Origin: a virus
Virus record (IMG/VR): IMGVR_UViG_3300020463_000048
Span: 1 to 39,094 of that record
Length of the DNA stretch: 39,094 nucleotides
Strand: one strand, 5' to 3'
Positions 6,184 through 14,068 of the stretch are shown here, piece after piece. The notes under the pieces were generated by a model. That model was not told the DNA's origin. It saw only the letters and a program-made list of their open reading frames with translations, and made no database searches. The position numbers were made by a program, and so were the translations under genes. Within the stretch, counting starts at the first letter, position 1. The number at the start of each line of letters is the position of its first letter.

Positions 6184-7075
6184 TTCCGTATTTTGCATCT
6201 TTTGTAATTACAAAAGTAAGTGGGTGCAATCTTTGACCTTCTGATATGAATTTTTTGAACTCGAAATCAATATTTTCGTCTTTTTTCAAATATCCTTTTG
6301 CAATACACCTGTAAAGTGCTTCTTCTAACTGTTTTTCAGTAATCTTGATTGGTTCTCGGTCACTTCCCTCGTTGAATCTTGAGGATTGTAGTATATTTGG
6401 TAATTTTGCAGATGATAGGTATGTTGATTTCAATCCAATCAGTGATTGAGTGTCATTTATGTCTATACAACTGATTTTGTCTCTTGACCCAAAGTCAAAG
6501 AGGTGTTTGTACATTAAATTATCAAAAATACTGTTTTTGGCATCTATATTTTTGATAAGTTCCTCATTATCCCATTTTCTTGCCTTATGTTTAATGTGTG
6601 ATAGCAATCTGTCTTTAGGATTACGAATAATACTGAAAACTACTTGATTTTTGTAAATAGAGTCCCATTCTGTGTTGTGAATACAGTAAAATGAACTATG
6701 GGTGTCTTCTATGTCTTTCATTGTAATAACAACATCTTTATTTGCTAATTTACCCGTAATTATTGATTTTTGATCACCACCTTCTTTGATAAGGTGATGT
6801 TTCATGATATCAAGTGGTTGTTCAAATGTTGTGCCCCCACATTTGGCAATATGCACAAAAAGTAGATGAAACGGATCTTTCATTCCCTCAAATGATGGCA
6901 CAAAATCATATTCAGGAATATTCACTTTTTGAAAGTCAATATATTCGTCTTTTGGAAGTTGATAGTGAAATAGAGGACTTTGACCCTGCATGTATAACTT
7001 ATTGTACATTTTTGCGAGTTTATAGTACTCTCTAAAATCTTTTACATTGTCCCAGTGAAACCCTAACCAATTCAT
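6137..7075 (-). CDS. Sulfotransferase, HIPKTGG-type (subfamily 2)
   Basis: A 312-residue protein of a different sulfotransferase branch, like the Sulfotransfer_2 group that acts on carbohydrates. The 5'-phosphosulfate loop is VHIAKCGGTTFE (His75 to Thr83), matching the HIPKTGGTT consensus, and the 3'-phosphate site is SIIRNPKDRLLSH (Arg151, Ser159). About 65 residues precede the core. It is monocistronic on the minus strand and faces the sulfotransferase at 5308, overlapping its 3' end by 47 bp. Start at 7075 is the first ATG of the frame, 27 bp from the divergent SGNH paralog 3. Confidence 0.82.
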   Translation of the reverse strand: MNWLGFHWDNVKDFREYYKLAKMYNKLYMQGQSPLFHYQLPKDEYIDFQKVNIPEYDFVPSFEGMKDPFHLLFVHIAKCGGTTFEQPLDIMKHHLIKEGGDQKSIITGKLANKDVVITMKDIEDTHSSFYCIHNTEWDSIYKNQVVFSIIRNPKDRLLSHIKHKARKWDNEELIKNIDAKNSIFDNLMYKHLFDFGSRDKISCIDINDTQSLIGLKSTYLSSAKLPNILQSSRFNEGSDREPIKITEKQLEEALYRCIAKGYLKKDENIDFEFKKFISEGQRLHPLTFVITKDAKYGIIPTTHLFSKDFSLE

Positions 7076-7102
7076 AATATATACATTACTGACTTAATTA
7101 TA

Positions 7103-7765
7103 ATGCAAGTTGATTTATTTTTCTGTGGCGATAGTAACACGTATGGTGAAGAATTGCAAGGGGAAGAGAATGATCATAAAAAAAGAATACTGAAAAGATA
7201 TTCATCATTAGTATCCGATAAATTAGGTAAAACTCATTGTAATCTTTCTCAAAGTGGTGCCAGTAACGATTGGATCGTGAAAATGACTGTAGATTGGTTT
7301 GAAAAAAATCAATGTCACACCGCCATAATTCAATTCAGTAATTATAGTAGGTGGGGATGGTATGACGAAGATGGCAAATACTGGAATATAGGAAATCAAA
7401 AAGCAGGACCTCGTTGTTTAACTGATAAAATGAAAAATGCTCACTCAAATTATTATGAATCAATTTGGAGTGAACAATTGGCACTTGATAACTATTGGAA
7501 AAATAAATTCTTTCTCAAAAATTATTTGAAGGACAGGTGTAAGAAGGTAATATGGATGACTTTAGGGAGAATACCAAATGGTAACGATCAACTCTACAAA
7601 GCAAATTCTTGGCAAATACATTGTGGGGATATGGAGATAGGAGAACAAAAACGAATAATTATGGGTAATACTTGTGATAAAATAAACAATGATGTTTTTA
7701 CAGGATCTCATCCAAATGAAGAAGGACATCAAAATATTGCGAATTGGATATTGGAGCGTTTATGA
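7103..7765 (+). CDS. SGNH/GDSL-like hydrolase, paralog 3
   Basis: A 220-residue SGNH-like hydrolase and the only one of the five with a classical GDS block (FFCGDSNTYGEE, Ser11). Block III is GASND (Asn55), and His203 lies in HPNEEGH. The position three residues before the histidine is not Asp. It opens a three-gene coupled operon: its TGA overlaps the ATG of the kinase-like gene at 7762, which in turn overlaps SGNH paralog 4 at 8289. Confidence 0.75.
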   Translation: MQVDLFFCGDSNTYGEELQGEENDHKKRILKRYSSLVSDKLGKTHCNLSQSGASNDWIVKMTVDWFEKNQCHTAIIQFSNYSRWGWYDEDGKYWNIGNQKAGPRCLTDKMKNAHSNYYESIWSEQLALDNYWKNKFFLKNYLKDRCKKVIWMTLGRIPNGNDQLYKANSWQIHCGDMEIGEQKRIIMGNTCDKINNDVFTGSHPNEEGHQNIANWILERL

Positions 7766-8292
7766 AAAAATTTGATATAAAACCGATAGACTGGAAAAGG
7801 ACTTACTATCCAAACCCTAGATCTACAGTATCTTTTACAGAGGCATGGGACAGGAATCAAGGTGATGAAGAAGTTTACTCTACTTCTTCAAGTTACTTTC
7901 TAACTAAGACCATATCATATACAAATGAAAAGAGGTATAGAACAGACATTGATAATTTATCTAGACTCAAAGAAGATAAGTTTGATATCGTAAAAATACC
8001 TGATTACACCTTTGAATATTCTGATATGACAATACAATACACTTGTCAGTATCTTAAGGGTTATTATACTAATCAAGAATCAATGTTTAGATTATATAAT
8101 GATCTTGTAATGAGAAAATCAGAATATACCTTTGCTGATTACAATGTCATGAACTTTATAACTGTCAATCACCCACAGATAGATGGTATCTATGCAATTG
8201 ATTTGAATTCTTATCGTAAGTGTTCTAAAGACCTACGTAAATTTTTGTGGGAAAGATATCACTCAATGCCTAAACCAGAGGTGTACTCATGA
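7762..8292 (+). CDS. Kinase-like C-lobe protein (tentative)
   Basis: A 176-residue protein. I start it at 7762 (MKKFDIKP) because GGAG lies 5 bp upstream and the ATGA overlap couples it to the preceding gene; a GTG or similar codon at 7744 would add six residues. The C-terminal half has features of a protein-kinase or phosphotransferase C-lobe: QYLKGYY like a hinge, FADYNVMNFI with Asp126 and Asn131 in the D-x4-N catalytic-loop spacing, and YAIDLNSY (Asp147) where DFG or DFD would stand. The N-lobe with its ATP-binding lysine is very short or missing, so activity is uncertain. It sits between two SGNH genes, consistent with a sugar or lipid phosphotransfer role, but this is inference. Confidence 0.5.
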   Translation: MKKFDIKPIDWKRTYYPNPRSTVSFTEAWDRNQGDEEVYSTSSSYFLTKTISYTNEKRYRTDIDNLSRLKEDKFDIVKIPDYTFEYSDMTIQYTCQYLKGYYTNQESMFRLYNDLVMRKSEYTFADYNVMNFITVNHPQIDGIYAIDLNSYRKCSKDLRKFLWERYHSMPKPEVYS

Positions 8293-8939
8293 TTTTATTT
8301 TCAGGTTGTAGTTTTACATGGGGTGATGAATTACAAGGTTTAGAGAAGAATCATGTAAGACGTATAGAAAAGAGATTCTCATCTTTAGCAACCAATAAAC
8401 AGTCATACAATATATCAGAGTGTGGTATAGCAAATGATGTGATTGTCAGGAAGACAATAGATTTTATTGAGGGAAGATTGCCTGAATTTGTTGTAGTGCA
8501 ATTTACAGTTAGTAACAGATATTCGATTTATTATGATAACAAGTGGATTAATATTAATACTCATTTTACGAAAAAAGCACCAACAAGATGGTGGTTCAAA
8601 GAAATTCATAATGAGGTTTATGCTGCAAACGAATTATGGAGATGTATACACTTGATGGAATTGTACCTAGAGAATAAAAATATACCATACTACTTCATGC
8701 GAATAGGTGGAGGTATTGAAGATCAAATCGAAAAGCAAGATAATACTTACAAGAGAGCGTGTAAAAATAAAAATATAACAAGAATAGATCGTGACCTAAT
8801 AGGATATCATTTGAAAACTACAAAACCACCTAATCCAAACTACTGTTCGTACATAAATCCACGCTTTGGTGGTGGTCATCCTAGCGAAAAGGGGCATCAA
8901 ATCATCGCAGATCACCTCCAAGGCATACTTCCAAAGTGA
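8289..8939 (+). CDS. SGNH/GDSL-like hydrolase, paralog 4
   Basis: A 216-residue SGNH-like hydrolase. Block I is FSGCSFTWGDE (Ser8), followed by the LQGLEKNH segment also seen in paralog 3; block III is GIAND (Asn49), and His197 is in HPSEKGH without Asp at -3 (GGGH). Coupled by ATGA to the kinase-like gene, with a purine-rich AGAGG upstream. Its 3' end overlaps the convergent sulfotransferase gene by 28 bp. Confidence 0.75.
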   Translation: MILFSGCSFTWGDELQGLEKNHVRRIEKRFSSLATNKQSYNISECGIANDVIVRKTIDFIEGRLPEFVVVQFTVSNRYSIYYDNKWININTHFTKKAPTRWWFKEIHNEVYAANELWRCIHLMELYLENKNIPYYFMRIGGGIEDQIEKQDNTYKRACKNKNITRIDRDLIGYHLKTTKPPNPNYCSYINPRFGGGHPSEKGHQIIADHLQGILPK

Positions 8940-9817
8940 TCATACCACTCATTATAGAATTTTTGCATACACTTACGTCCATATACGAGATCACCGTGTG
9001 TAAGATCCTCTAAATCTGATTCATACTGATCGGCAAGATACTCATGACGTGGTGCTTTTGTTCCCATTTCAGGATAATAGCAGTTAGGCCATAGGTTTTT
9101 GATGTCGAACTGTAAAAAATTACTAAGATTTGCTAGACTGTCACTTTTTCCACCCCAAAGTTCCTCAGAAACAATAGTTGTGGTACTAAAAATTGACTTA
9201 TAATACTTTATCCTAGAAATATAATCGCAATTAGGGGTAAAATTATTTTTATTAAGATAACTCCAGAGATACTTCTTGGATGTCGGATACTCTTTTCTCA
9301 GTATAGCACTGTTTTGGTAATTGTGTGATAATTCACTGTACAATCTTCTTATTGGATCTCTAAAAATCATCAGAACTTTGATTTTGAAGTGTTTTCTCAG
9401 TTCTGGTGCTATCTCTTGTAGGAATTTACGAGGCAACCAAGCATTTGTATTTGAGAAATCATGCACATAAGAGTATTCATGTTTTACTCTCTCATAGTGT
9501 CGAGTGTAATACTTGATATAAGTTTCTAAAGTCGGTTTTTCATATAACTCTTTAATCTCTTCGAGATTATTGTGGAAAGCATATTTGTTTTGATACCCAT
9601 AAGGATGTTTCCAAATAGGTGTCATAGAGTCATTAATTAATCTCTCATACCAATACTTCCTGTAGTTCCAAGCATCTTTATTGTATATGTGATACAACAA
9701 CCAGTCTTCTTTGAGTATACCTGCATGAGAGCACTTGTTGGCACATTGAAGTGTCAGGTGCAGAGGACTTGTCGCACACCATCCTGTACCAGCACCGATA
9801 ATTAAAGGAACTCGCAT
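8912..9817 (-). CDS. Sulfotransferase, subfamily 1, paralog 2
   Basis: A 301-residue sulfotransferase with a GAGTGWCATSPL 5'-phosphosulfate loop (residues 8-19), an HDFSN motif and a 3'-phosphate site FRDPIRRLYS (Arg153, Ser161). Close in sequence to the protein at 9802, which it follows in a minus-strand operon with a 16-bp overlap. C-terminal YYPEMGTKAP resembles YYPERGVDAP in that neighbour, so the two probably arose by tandem duplication and then diverged. Cytoplasmic, acceptor unknown. Confidence 0.82.
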   Translation of the reverse strand: MRVPLIIGAGTGWCATSPLHLTLQCANKCSHAGILKEDWLLYHIYNKDAWNYRKYWYERLINDSMTPIWKHPYGYQNKYAFHNNLEEIKELYEKPTLETYIKYYTRHYERVKHEYSYVHDFSNTNAWLPRKFLQEIAPELRKHFKIKVLMIFRDPIRRLYSELSHNYQNSAILRKEYPTSKKYLWSYLNKNNFTPNCDYISRIKYYKSIFSTTTIVSEELWGGKSDSLANLSNFLQFDIKNLWPNCYYPEMGTKAPRHEYLADQYESDLEDLTHGDLVYGRKCMQKFYNEWYDHFGSMPWR

Positions 9818-10581
9818 GCGTAATGTTTCTTTAGTTTCTTTTTGGCATAAAAATACTCATTTTCTAATAACACATCAGTGTCTGACTTTTGACATTGTAG
9901 TCCATCAATCAGAGGAGCATCTACTCCTCTCTCAGGGTAATATGCTGTGGGATACAAGTCAACAGTGAATCCTAAGAAGTTTTCTAAATCCTTTTTTTGA
10001 CCAGAGTATATTTTCTCCATACTTATGGGGTGTATTTTGTAACCAGAGTTCTTCCAATTGTCATAGTAATGCTGATAATTTTCTGAATCTGTGATACTGC
10101 CAGTTTCCAACACAGACATAAAGTATTCTTTTGCACTCTTACAATCTGTCTGCACCCACTTGTTCTCATAGAAGGCACAGCACTCAGAAAATAATCTTCT
10201 AGCTGGATCTCGAAATATCATCAACACTTTCACGTCGAAATGCTCCTCTAAGGTTGGTCTAATCTCTTTTAGGTAGTCTGGTCGTATTTTCTGATTAGCG
10301 TTCGTAAAATCGGTCACACCGTCGTATCCTACTGCATTGTTCTTGTATATCTCTATGAATTTGTCAAGTGTAGGAGTTTCTTCATATCCATATCTTTTGT
10401 TTCTCTCTCTTGTCTCTTTCGACTCTGAATAGAACTTCAAATGCTTTGGATCATTTATTGAAAGTTGATACAAAATATGATCTTCTTTACCTAGTCCATG
10501 ATTGTAATTACGAAGTGAGAACATCAAAGATCTAGTTGCTGACCATCCTACCCCTGCACCAATGATCAATTTGGGTCTCAT
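9802..10581 (-). CDS. Sulfotransferase, subfamily 1, paralog 3
   Basis: A 259-residue sulfotransferase: GAGVGWSATRSL loop (8-19), TDFTN motif, and FRDPARRLFS 3'-phosphate site (Arg124, Ser132). Shorter than its neighbours because of a reduced segment between the two PAPS motifs. First gene of a minus-strand pair with the sulfotransferase at 8912. Its start codon abuts the plus-strand late-promoter-like motif at 10579. Confidence 0.82.
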   Translation of the reverse strand: MRPKLIIGAGVGWSATRSLMFSLRNYNHGLGKEDHILYQLSINDPKHLKFYSESKETRERNKRYGYEETPTLDKFIEIYKNNAVGYDGVTDFTNANQKIRPDYLKEIRPTLEEHFDVKVLMIFRDPARRLFSECCAFYENKWVQTDCKSAKEYFMSVLETGSITDSENYQHYYDNWKNSGYKIHPISMEKIYSGQKKDLENFLGFTVDLYPTAYYPERGVDAPLIDGLQCQKSDTDVLLENEYFYAKKKLKKHYACEFL

Positions 10582-10588
10582 AAATACA
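10579..10588 (+). promoter_or_regulatory. Late-promoter-like ATAAATA motif
   Basis: CATAAATAC lies about 20 bp upstream of the small gene at 10609. It matches the ATAAATA core of T4-like late promoters and sits in the 27-bp gap between divergent genes. If used, the operon from 10609 to 14702 would be expressed late. A seven-base AT motif can arise by chance, so this is moderate evidence. Confidence 0.4.
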
Positions 10589-10608
10589 TCACACTTACCT
10601 TATGTATT

Positions 10609-10698
10609 ATGAAAAAACTATGGGATTGGATAAAGGGCGAGTACAAACTTTGGAAGTTGCGTCGAGAAGATCCATACATTTACGAAGAGGATGACTAA
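10609..10698 (+). CDS. Small basic/acidic protein, 29 residues
   Basis: A 29-codon frame (starting MKKLWDWIKGEYKLWKLRRE) with an aromatic and lysine-rich N-terminal helix and an acidic tail ending EEDD. The stop overlaps the ATG of the sulfotransferase at 10691 by 8 bp, and a late-promoter-like motif lies upstream. Similar tiny Trp/Lys-rich proteins occur in T4-like cyanophages as I recall, but I cannot check this. Function unknown. Confidence 0.5.
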   Translation: MKKLWDWIKGEYKLWKLRREDPYIYEEDD

Positions 10699-11659
10699 AA
10701 TACCGTTTCTGCTTTTTTGCGGATGGGGGCATGCTGCGTCTACGCCTTTCTACTACACTCTTGCAGACAACATGTATTGCCATGGTGGTCACATCAAAGA
10801 ACCGTCATATCTACCAAACCTTGAGCAGTACGAATATTACGACAGACCCATGTGGGAGTATAACTCTGATCCATGGGAGAGATTGTTAGGTCCTGATTCA
10901 CCAAACGTACCTAGTGAGTTGAATCACCACTCACCATATAATAAGTTCTCAGAAAAGTTTATGTGTGACTGGATAGCAGAACCACCTAGCATCCAAAAGT
11001 ACATAGACTATTATCTAATACACTATCAGAATATAAAAGGAAAGTACAAAGCAGTAGCAGATTTCAGTAATTGTAATAATTGGTTGAGAGAACCTTTTCT
11101 TGATAAGTATGTACCAATACTCAAGGAGCACTTTGATATCAAGGTCGTCATGATGGCAAGAGACCCTGTGCGTAGAACTTACTCAGACTTTTACGCAAAG
11201 TTCAATGGTAATTGTAATAGTAGTGAGTGGTATGAGAAGGGAATGTTCTATCCTAATATGCCAATGCAAGAGAAGTATGATAAGATAGAGCAATTATTCA
11301 AGGGTGAGTTATTGACGGTGGAGACATTTTATTATGTCAACTTCTATAGAAAGTTCAAAAAGTATTTCCCTACCCTTCAACTTGTGATGGAAGAGTTTTG
11401 GGAACCACAAATGCTCAAGCAGCAAACTAAGAAATTATCTGAATTCCTTGATTACCCCATTACAAAGATACATGAAAATGTATTTTGGCCACATCAACAC
11501 GCACCTAAGTATGATTATCTAAAAGACCAGTGGGGAGCAGTAGATAAACCCATAAGCAAAGACTTATATGAATATGGTAAGAACGTATTGTTCCCCATAT
11601 ATAAACAGTGGAAAGACGAGTTTGGAGTATTACCTAATACATGGGGTGAGCATATATGA
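10691..11659 (+). CDS. Sulfotransferase, subfamily 1, paralog 4
   Basis: A 322-residue sulfotransferase, the longest of the subfamily. Motifs are CGWGHAASTPFYYTL (residues 10-24), ADFSNCNNWL, and a 3'-phosphate site ARDPVRRTYS (Arg157, Ser165). Extra length lies between the loop and the DFSN motif (aromatic, proline-rich). It is the second gene of the longest accessory operon, followed through an ATGA overlap by family copy B, then the carbamoyltransferase and SGNH paralog 5. Confidence 0.82.
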   Translation: MTKIPFLLFCGWGHAASTPFYYTLADNMYCHGGHIKEPSYLPNLEQYEYYDRPMWEYNSDPWERLLGPDSPNVPSELNHHSPYNKFSEKFMCDWIAEPPSIQKYIDYYLIHYQNIKGKYKAVADFSNCNNWLREPFLDKYVPILKEHFDIKVVMMARDPVRRTYSDFYAKFNGNCNSSEWYEKGMFYPNMPMQEKYDKIEQLFKGELLTVETFYYVNFYRKFKKYFPTLQLVMEEFWEPQMLKQQTKKLSEFLDYPITKIHENVFWPHQHAPKYDYLKDQWGAVDKPISKDLYEYGKNVLFPIYKQWKDEFGVLPNTWGEHI

Positions 11660-12705
11660 TTAATTATTGGGCGATTCCAAATATGGGTAAGATGCACTTG
11701 ATGCAACTTATAGAACTCAATGAAAAGACATATGTAAAAACTGGAGGTAAATATTACTTCTATAAACAGTGGCATGACCCTAATAATTTTGCAAAAAGGA
11801 TCGAAAAATCATATGTTGTCAGAAAAGGGTTTACAGTTGTAGAAACACCAATAAAAACAAAAACAACAGCTGGTCAAAAATCTGACGTATGTTTTAGTGA
11901 AAGGCATGAGTACTTAGATCTTGTAGAAGACTTAACTATTGATAGCACTAAACTACACTCCAACACGAGCGAGGTTGGTGGTGATTTGATGGTAAAATAT
12001 TTTGGAAATGTAAGTGAAAGAAAACCCCCCGATGAATTTATGAAGGGTAAAGATCCTGTTGAGGTATTTTTCACAGACAAGCATTTTGCTGAATTACAAA
12101 AACATTTTCCAGTATCACCATCTGGTAATTATCTTGGAACATTTTTAGAACCATATATTCATAGTAACTCTGAATTTATAATGCCACTTGTAGAAGATTT
12201 GATAAACGTTGACATTATGTTCAATCCATTTTCTCTTTTAGGAAAATATATGTTAGGTTATATCAAAGAAATTCAATTAGAGAGAACTGAACTTGAAAAA
12301 TATGTGCTTAATTTTTACAAATCAAGAAAAAATATAATACCATACAAAGAGAATCTGGTTGATTGTTTTGCAAGTAAACTGAAAAGAATCAAGAAGTATA
12401 ATGTGATAGAGAAGTACAATAGAAATAAAAGGATGGTATGGGCATCTCTCGACGGAGTTGTTAGAAACTTAAGGAGAATTGAAAAGTATTTGCAAGATGC
12501 TGATATAGACGCTGCATACTTCAATATGGATAGAGATGATTATGGAGAGGTATTTGGTTTTGAAAAGAACGAATTACCAAGAGATCATACACATCCTGGC
12601 GACTACCCAGAGCGTGAACAGTATGAGCAAATCGCAAAGGAGTATGTTACAATAAGGGATATGAGAGATATGAGGAGGCGAAACAGATTACGTGATTGGA
12701 TTTAG
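11656..12705 (+). CDS. Unrecognised family, copy B (paralog of the gene at 990)
   Basis: A 349-residue protein homologous to the one at 990-1892 but about 50 residues longer in the N-terminal half. Shared elements are the N-terminal YW...GK-H-L segment, NIIPYK, EKYN, MVWASL and, near residue 285, FNMDRDDYGEVFG followed by DHTHPGDYPER; in copy A the equivalent histidine is in KFSHRGASWNHE. The repeated charged and aromatic C-terminal motif looks like an active or binding site, but I recognise no family. It lies between a sulfotransferase (ATGA overlap) and a carbamoyltransferase (14-bp overlap), which ties it to the glycan-modifying genes. Confidence 0.72.
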   Translation: MINYWAIPNMGKMHLMQLIELNEKTYVKTGGKYYFYKQWHDPNNFAKRIEKSYVVRKGFTVVETPIKTKTTAGQKSDVCFSERHEYLDLVEDLTIDSTKLHSNTSEVGGDLMVKYFGNVSERKPPDEFMKGKDPVEVFFTDKHFAELQKHFPVSPSGNYLGTFLEPYIHSNSEFIMPLVEDLINVDIMFNPFSLLGKYMLGYIKEIQLERTELEKYVLNFYKSRKNIIPYKENLVDCFASKLKRIKKYNVIEKYNRNKRMVWASLDGVVRNLRRIEKYLQDADIDAAYFNMDRDDYGEVFGFEKNELPRDHTHPGDYPEREQYEQIAKEYVTIRDMRDMRRRNRLRDWI

Positions 12706-14068
12706 TGAAGGGTTTCATGACGCTGCAGTCGCTGTAGTAAATGATGGTAGAATTTGTTATGCTACACACTCAGAGAGATACTCAAAGATAAAGCATGATA
12801 AGCACTTAGACATCACTGCTGCGTCCACAGCACAGTTATTATGTCATGATGGTAAGATAGCATTCTATGAGAGACCGTGGTTGAAGAGGACAAGGCAGTT
12901 ATTTGCAGGTCAGAAAGCATGGTATAGACCTAGACACTTGACACTCGAACCAACAGAATATTATAGTCATCATAAATCACACGCTGCAGCAGCGTTTCAA
13001 ACATCATTATTTGAAGAAGCAGCATGTGTAGTTGTAGATAGTATAGGCGAGTGGGACACTACTTCCATATGGACTGCGAAGTACAAAGACGGAAAAGCAA
13101 TATACAAGAAGGTGTGGTCGCAGTGGTATCCGCAATCAATTGGTTTATGGTATTCAGCACTGACTAAATGGGCAGGTCTACGTCCACTAGATGAGGAGTA
13201 TATCTTCATGGGTATGGCAGCATTCGGTGATCCCGTGCACATGAACGTGGTAGAGCGACAACTTCACAAAAACAATCATAAGGGTGCGAGACTAAGTGAT
13301 TATAAAAAGGAGAACATTGCAAAAAGTGCAGAGCGAATACTACAGATGGAACTTAATAACATATTTGCTGAAGCAGCAAAGTATAGTAACAACATTTGCT
13401 ACGGTGGTGGTGTCGCACTCAACTGTGTCGTAAACACTGGATTGAGAGAGATGTACAACATGTGGATTATGCCATGTCCTGGTGACGCAGGTGGTGCATT
13501 AGGTGCAGCATGTCTTGCTTATGGTGGCAAGGTTGCTTTCAGTCCATACTTGGGATATAATATACAAAAGTTCTGTGATCCAAGGAGAGTTGTTGATGCA
13601 CTCCTCGAAAAAAGAGTCGTGGGGGTTGCAAATGGTCGTAGTGAGTTTGGTCCTCGTGCTCTCGGTAATCGAAGTTTATTGGCGGATCCGAGGGAAGCTA
13701 GTACAAAAGACTTAGTGAACGAAATCAAAAAAAGAGATAAGTTCAGACCTTTTGCACCTGCTATACTTGAAGAGCATTGTCAAGATTACTTTGACATGCC
13801 TAAAGAATCAAGGTACATGTCCTATGTTTATAAATGTAAACAATCAAGGGCGATACCTGCCTGTATACACGTTGATAACAGTGCTAGGGTACAAACAGTG
13901 CCAAAGGACTCAGAAAGCATTCTGAGACCCATACTGGAGTGTTGGTACAAACGCACAGGTTGTCCTGTGTTATTAAATACATCTCTGAATATCAAGGGAA
14001 AACCCATGGTAAATACAATCGGAGACGCAAAATTATTTGAGATGAATTATGATGTCACTGTGTTTTAG
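12692..14068 (+). CDS. Carbamoyltransferase, NodU/CmcH/TobZ family
   Basis: A 458-residue O-carbamoyltransferase, which uses carbamoyl phosphate and ATP to carbamoylate a hydroxyl group, classically on sugars or antibiotics. Seen: GFSEGFHDAAVAVV with the metal-binding HD, SERYSKIKHDKH, SHHKSHAAAAF (His93, His94, His97), DSIGEWDTTSIW, a glycine-rich GDAGGALGAA nucleotide segment, and the C-terminal GRSEFGPRALGNRSLLADPR and RPFAPAILEE, ending with LLNTSLNIKGKPMV. It starts with GTG; a GAGGAGG lies 13 bp upstream inside the preceding gene. It is roughly 100 residues shorter than typical members, mainly between the MGMAAFGDP segment and the middle helices. The motifs are intact, so activity is likely. 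It overlaps SGNH paralog 5 by 20 bp. Confidence 0.88.
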   Translation: MIGFSEGFHDAAVAVVNDGRICYATHSERYSKIKHDKHLDITAASTAQLLCHDGKIAFYERPWLKRTRQLFAGQKAWYRPRHLTLEPTEYYSHHKSHAAAAFQTSLFEEAACVVVDSIGEWDTTSIWTAKYKDGKAIYKKVWSQWYPQSIGLWYSALTKWAGLRPLDEEYIFMGMAAFGDPVHMNVVERQLHKNNHKGARLSDYKKENIAKSAERILQMELNNIFAEAAKYSNNICYGGGVALNCVVNTGLREMYNMWIMPCPGDAGGALGAACLAYGGKVAFSPYLGYNIQKFCDPRRVVDALLEKRVVGVANGRSEFGPRALGNRSLLADPREASTKDLVNEIKKRDKFRPFAPAILEEHCQDYFDMPKESRYMSYVYKCKQSRAIPACIHVDNSARVQTVPKDSESILRPILECWYKRTGCPVLLNTSLNIKGKPMVNTIGDAKLFEMNYDVTVF

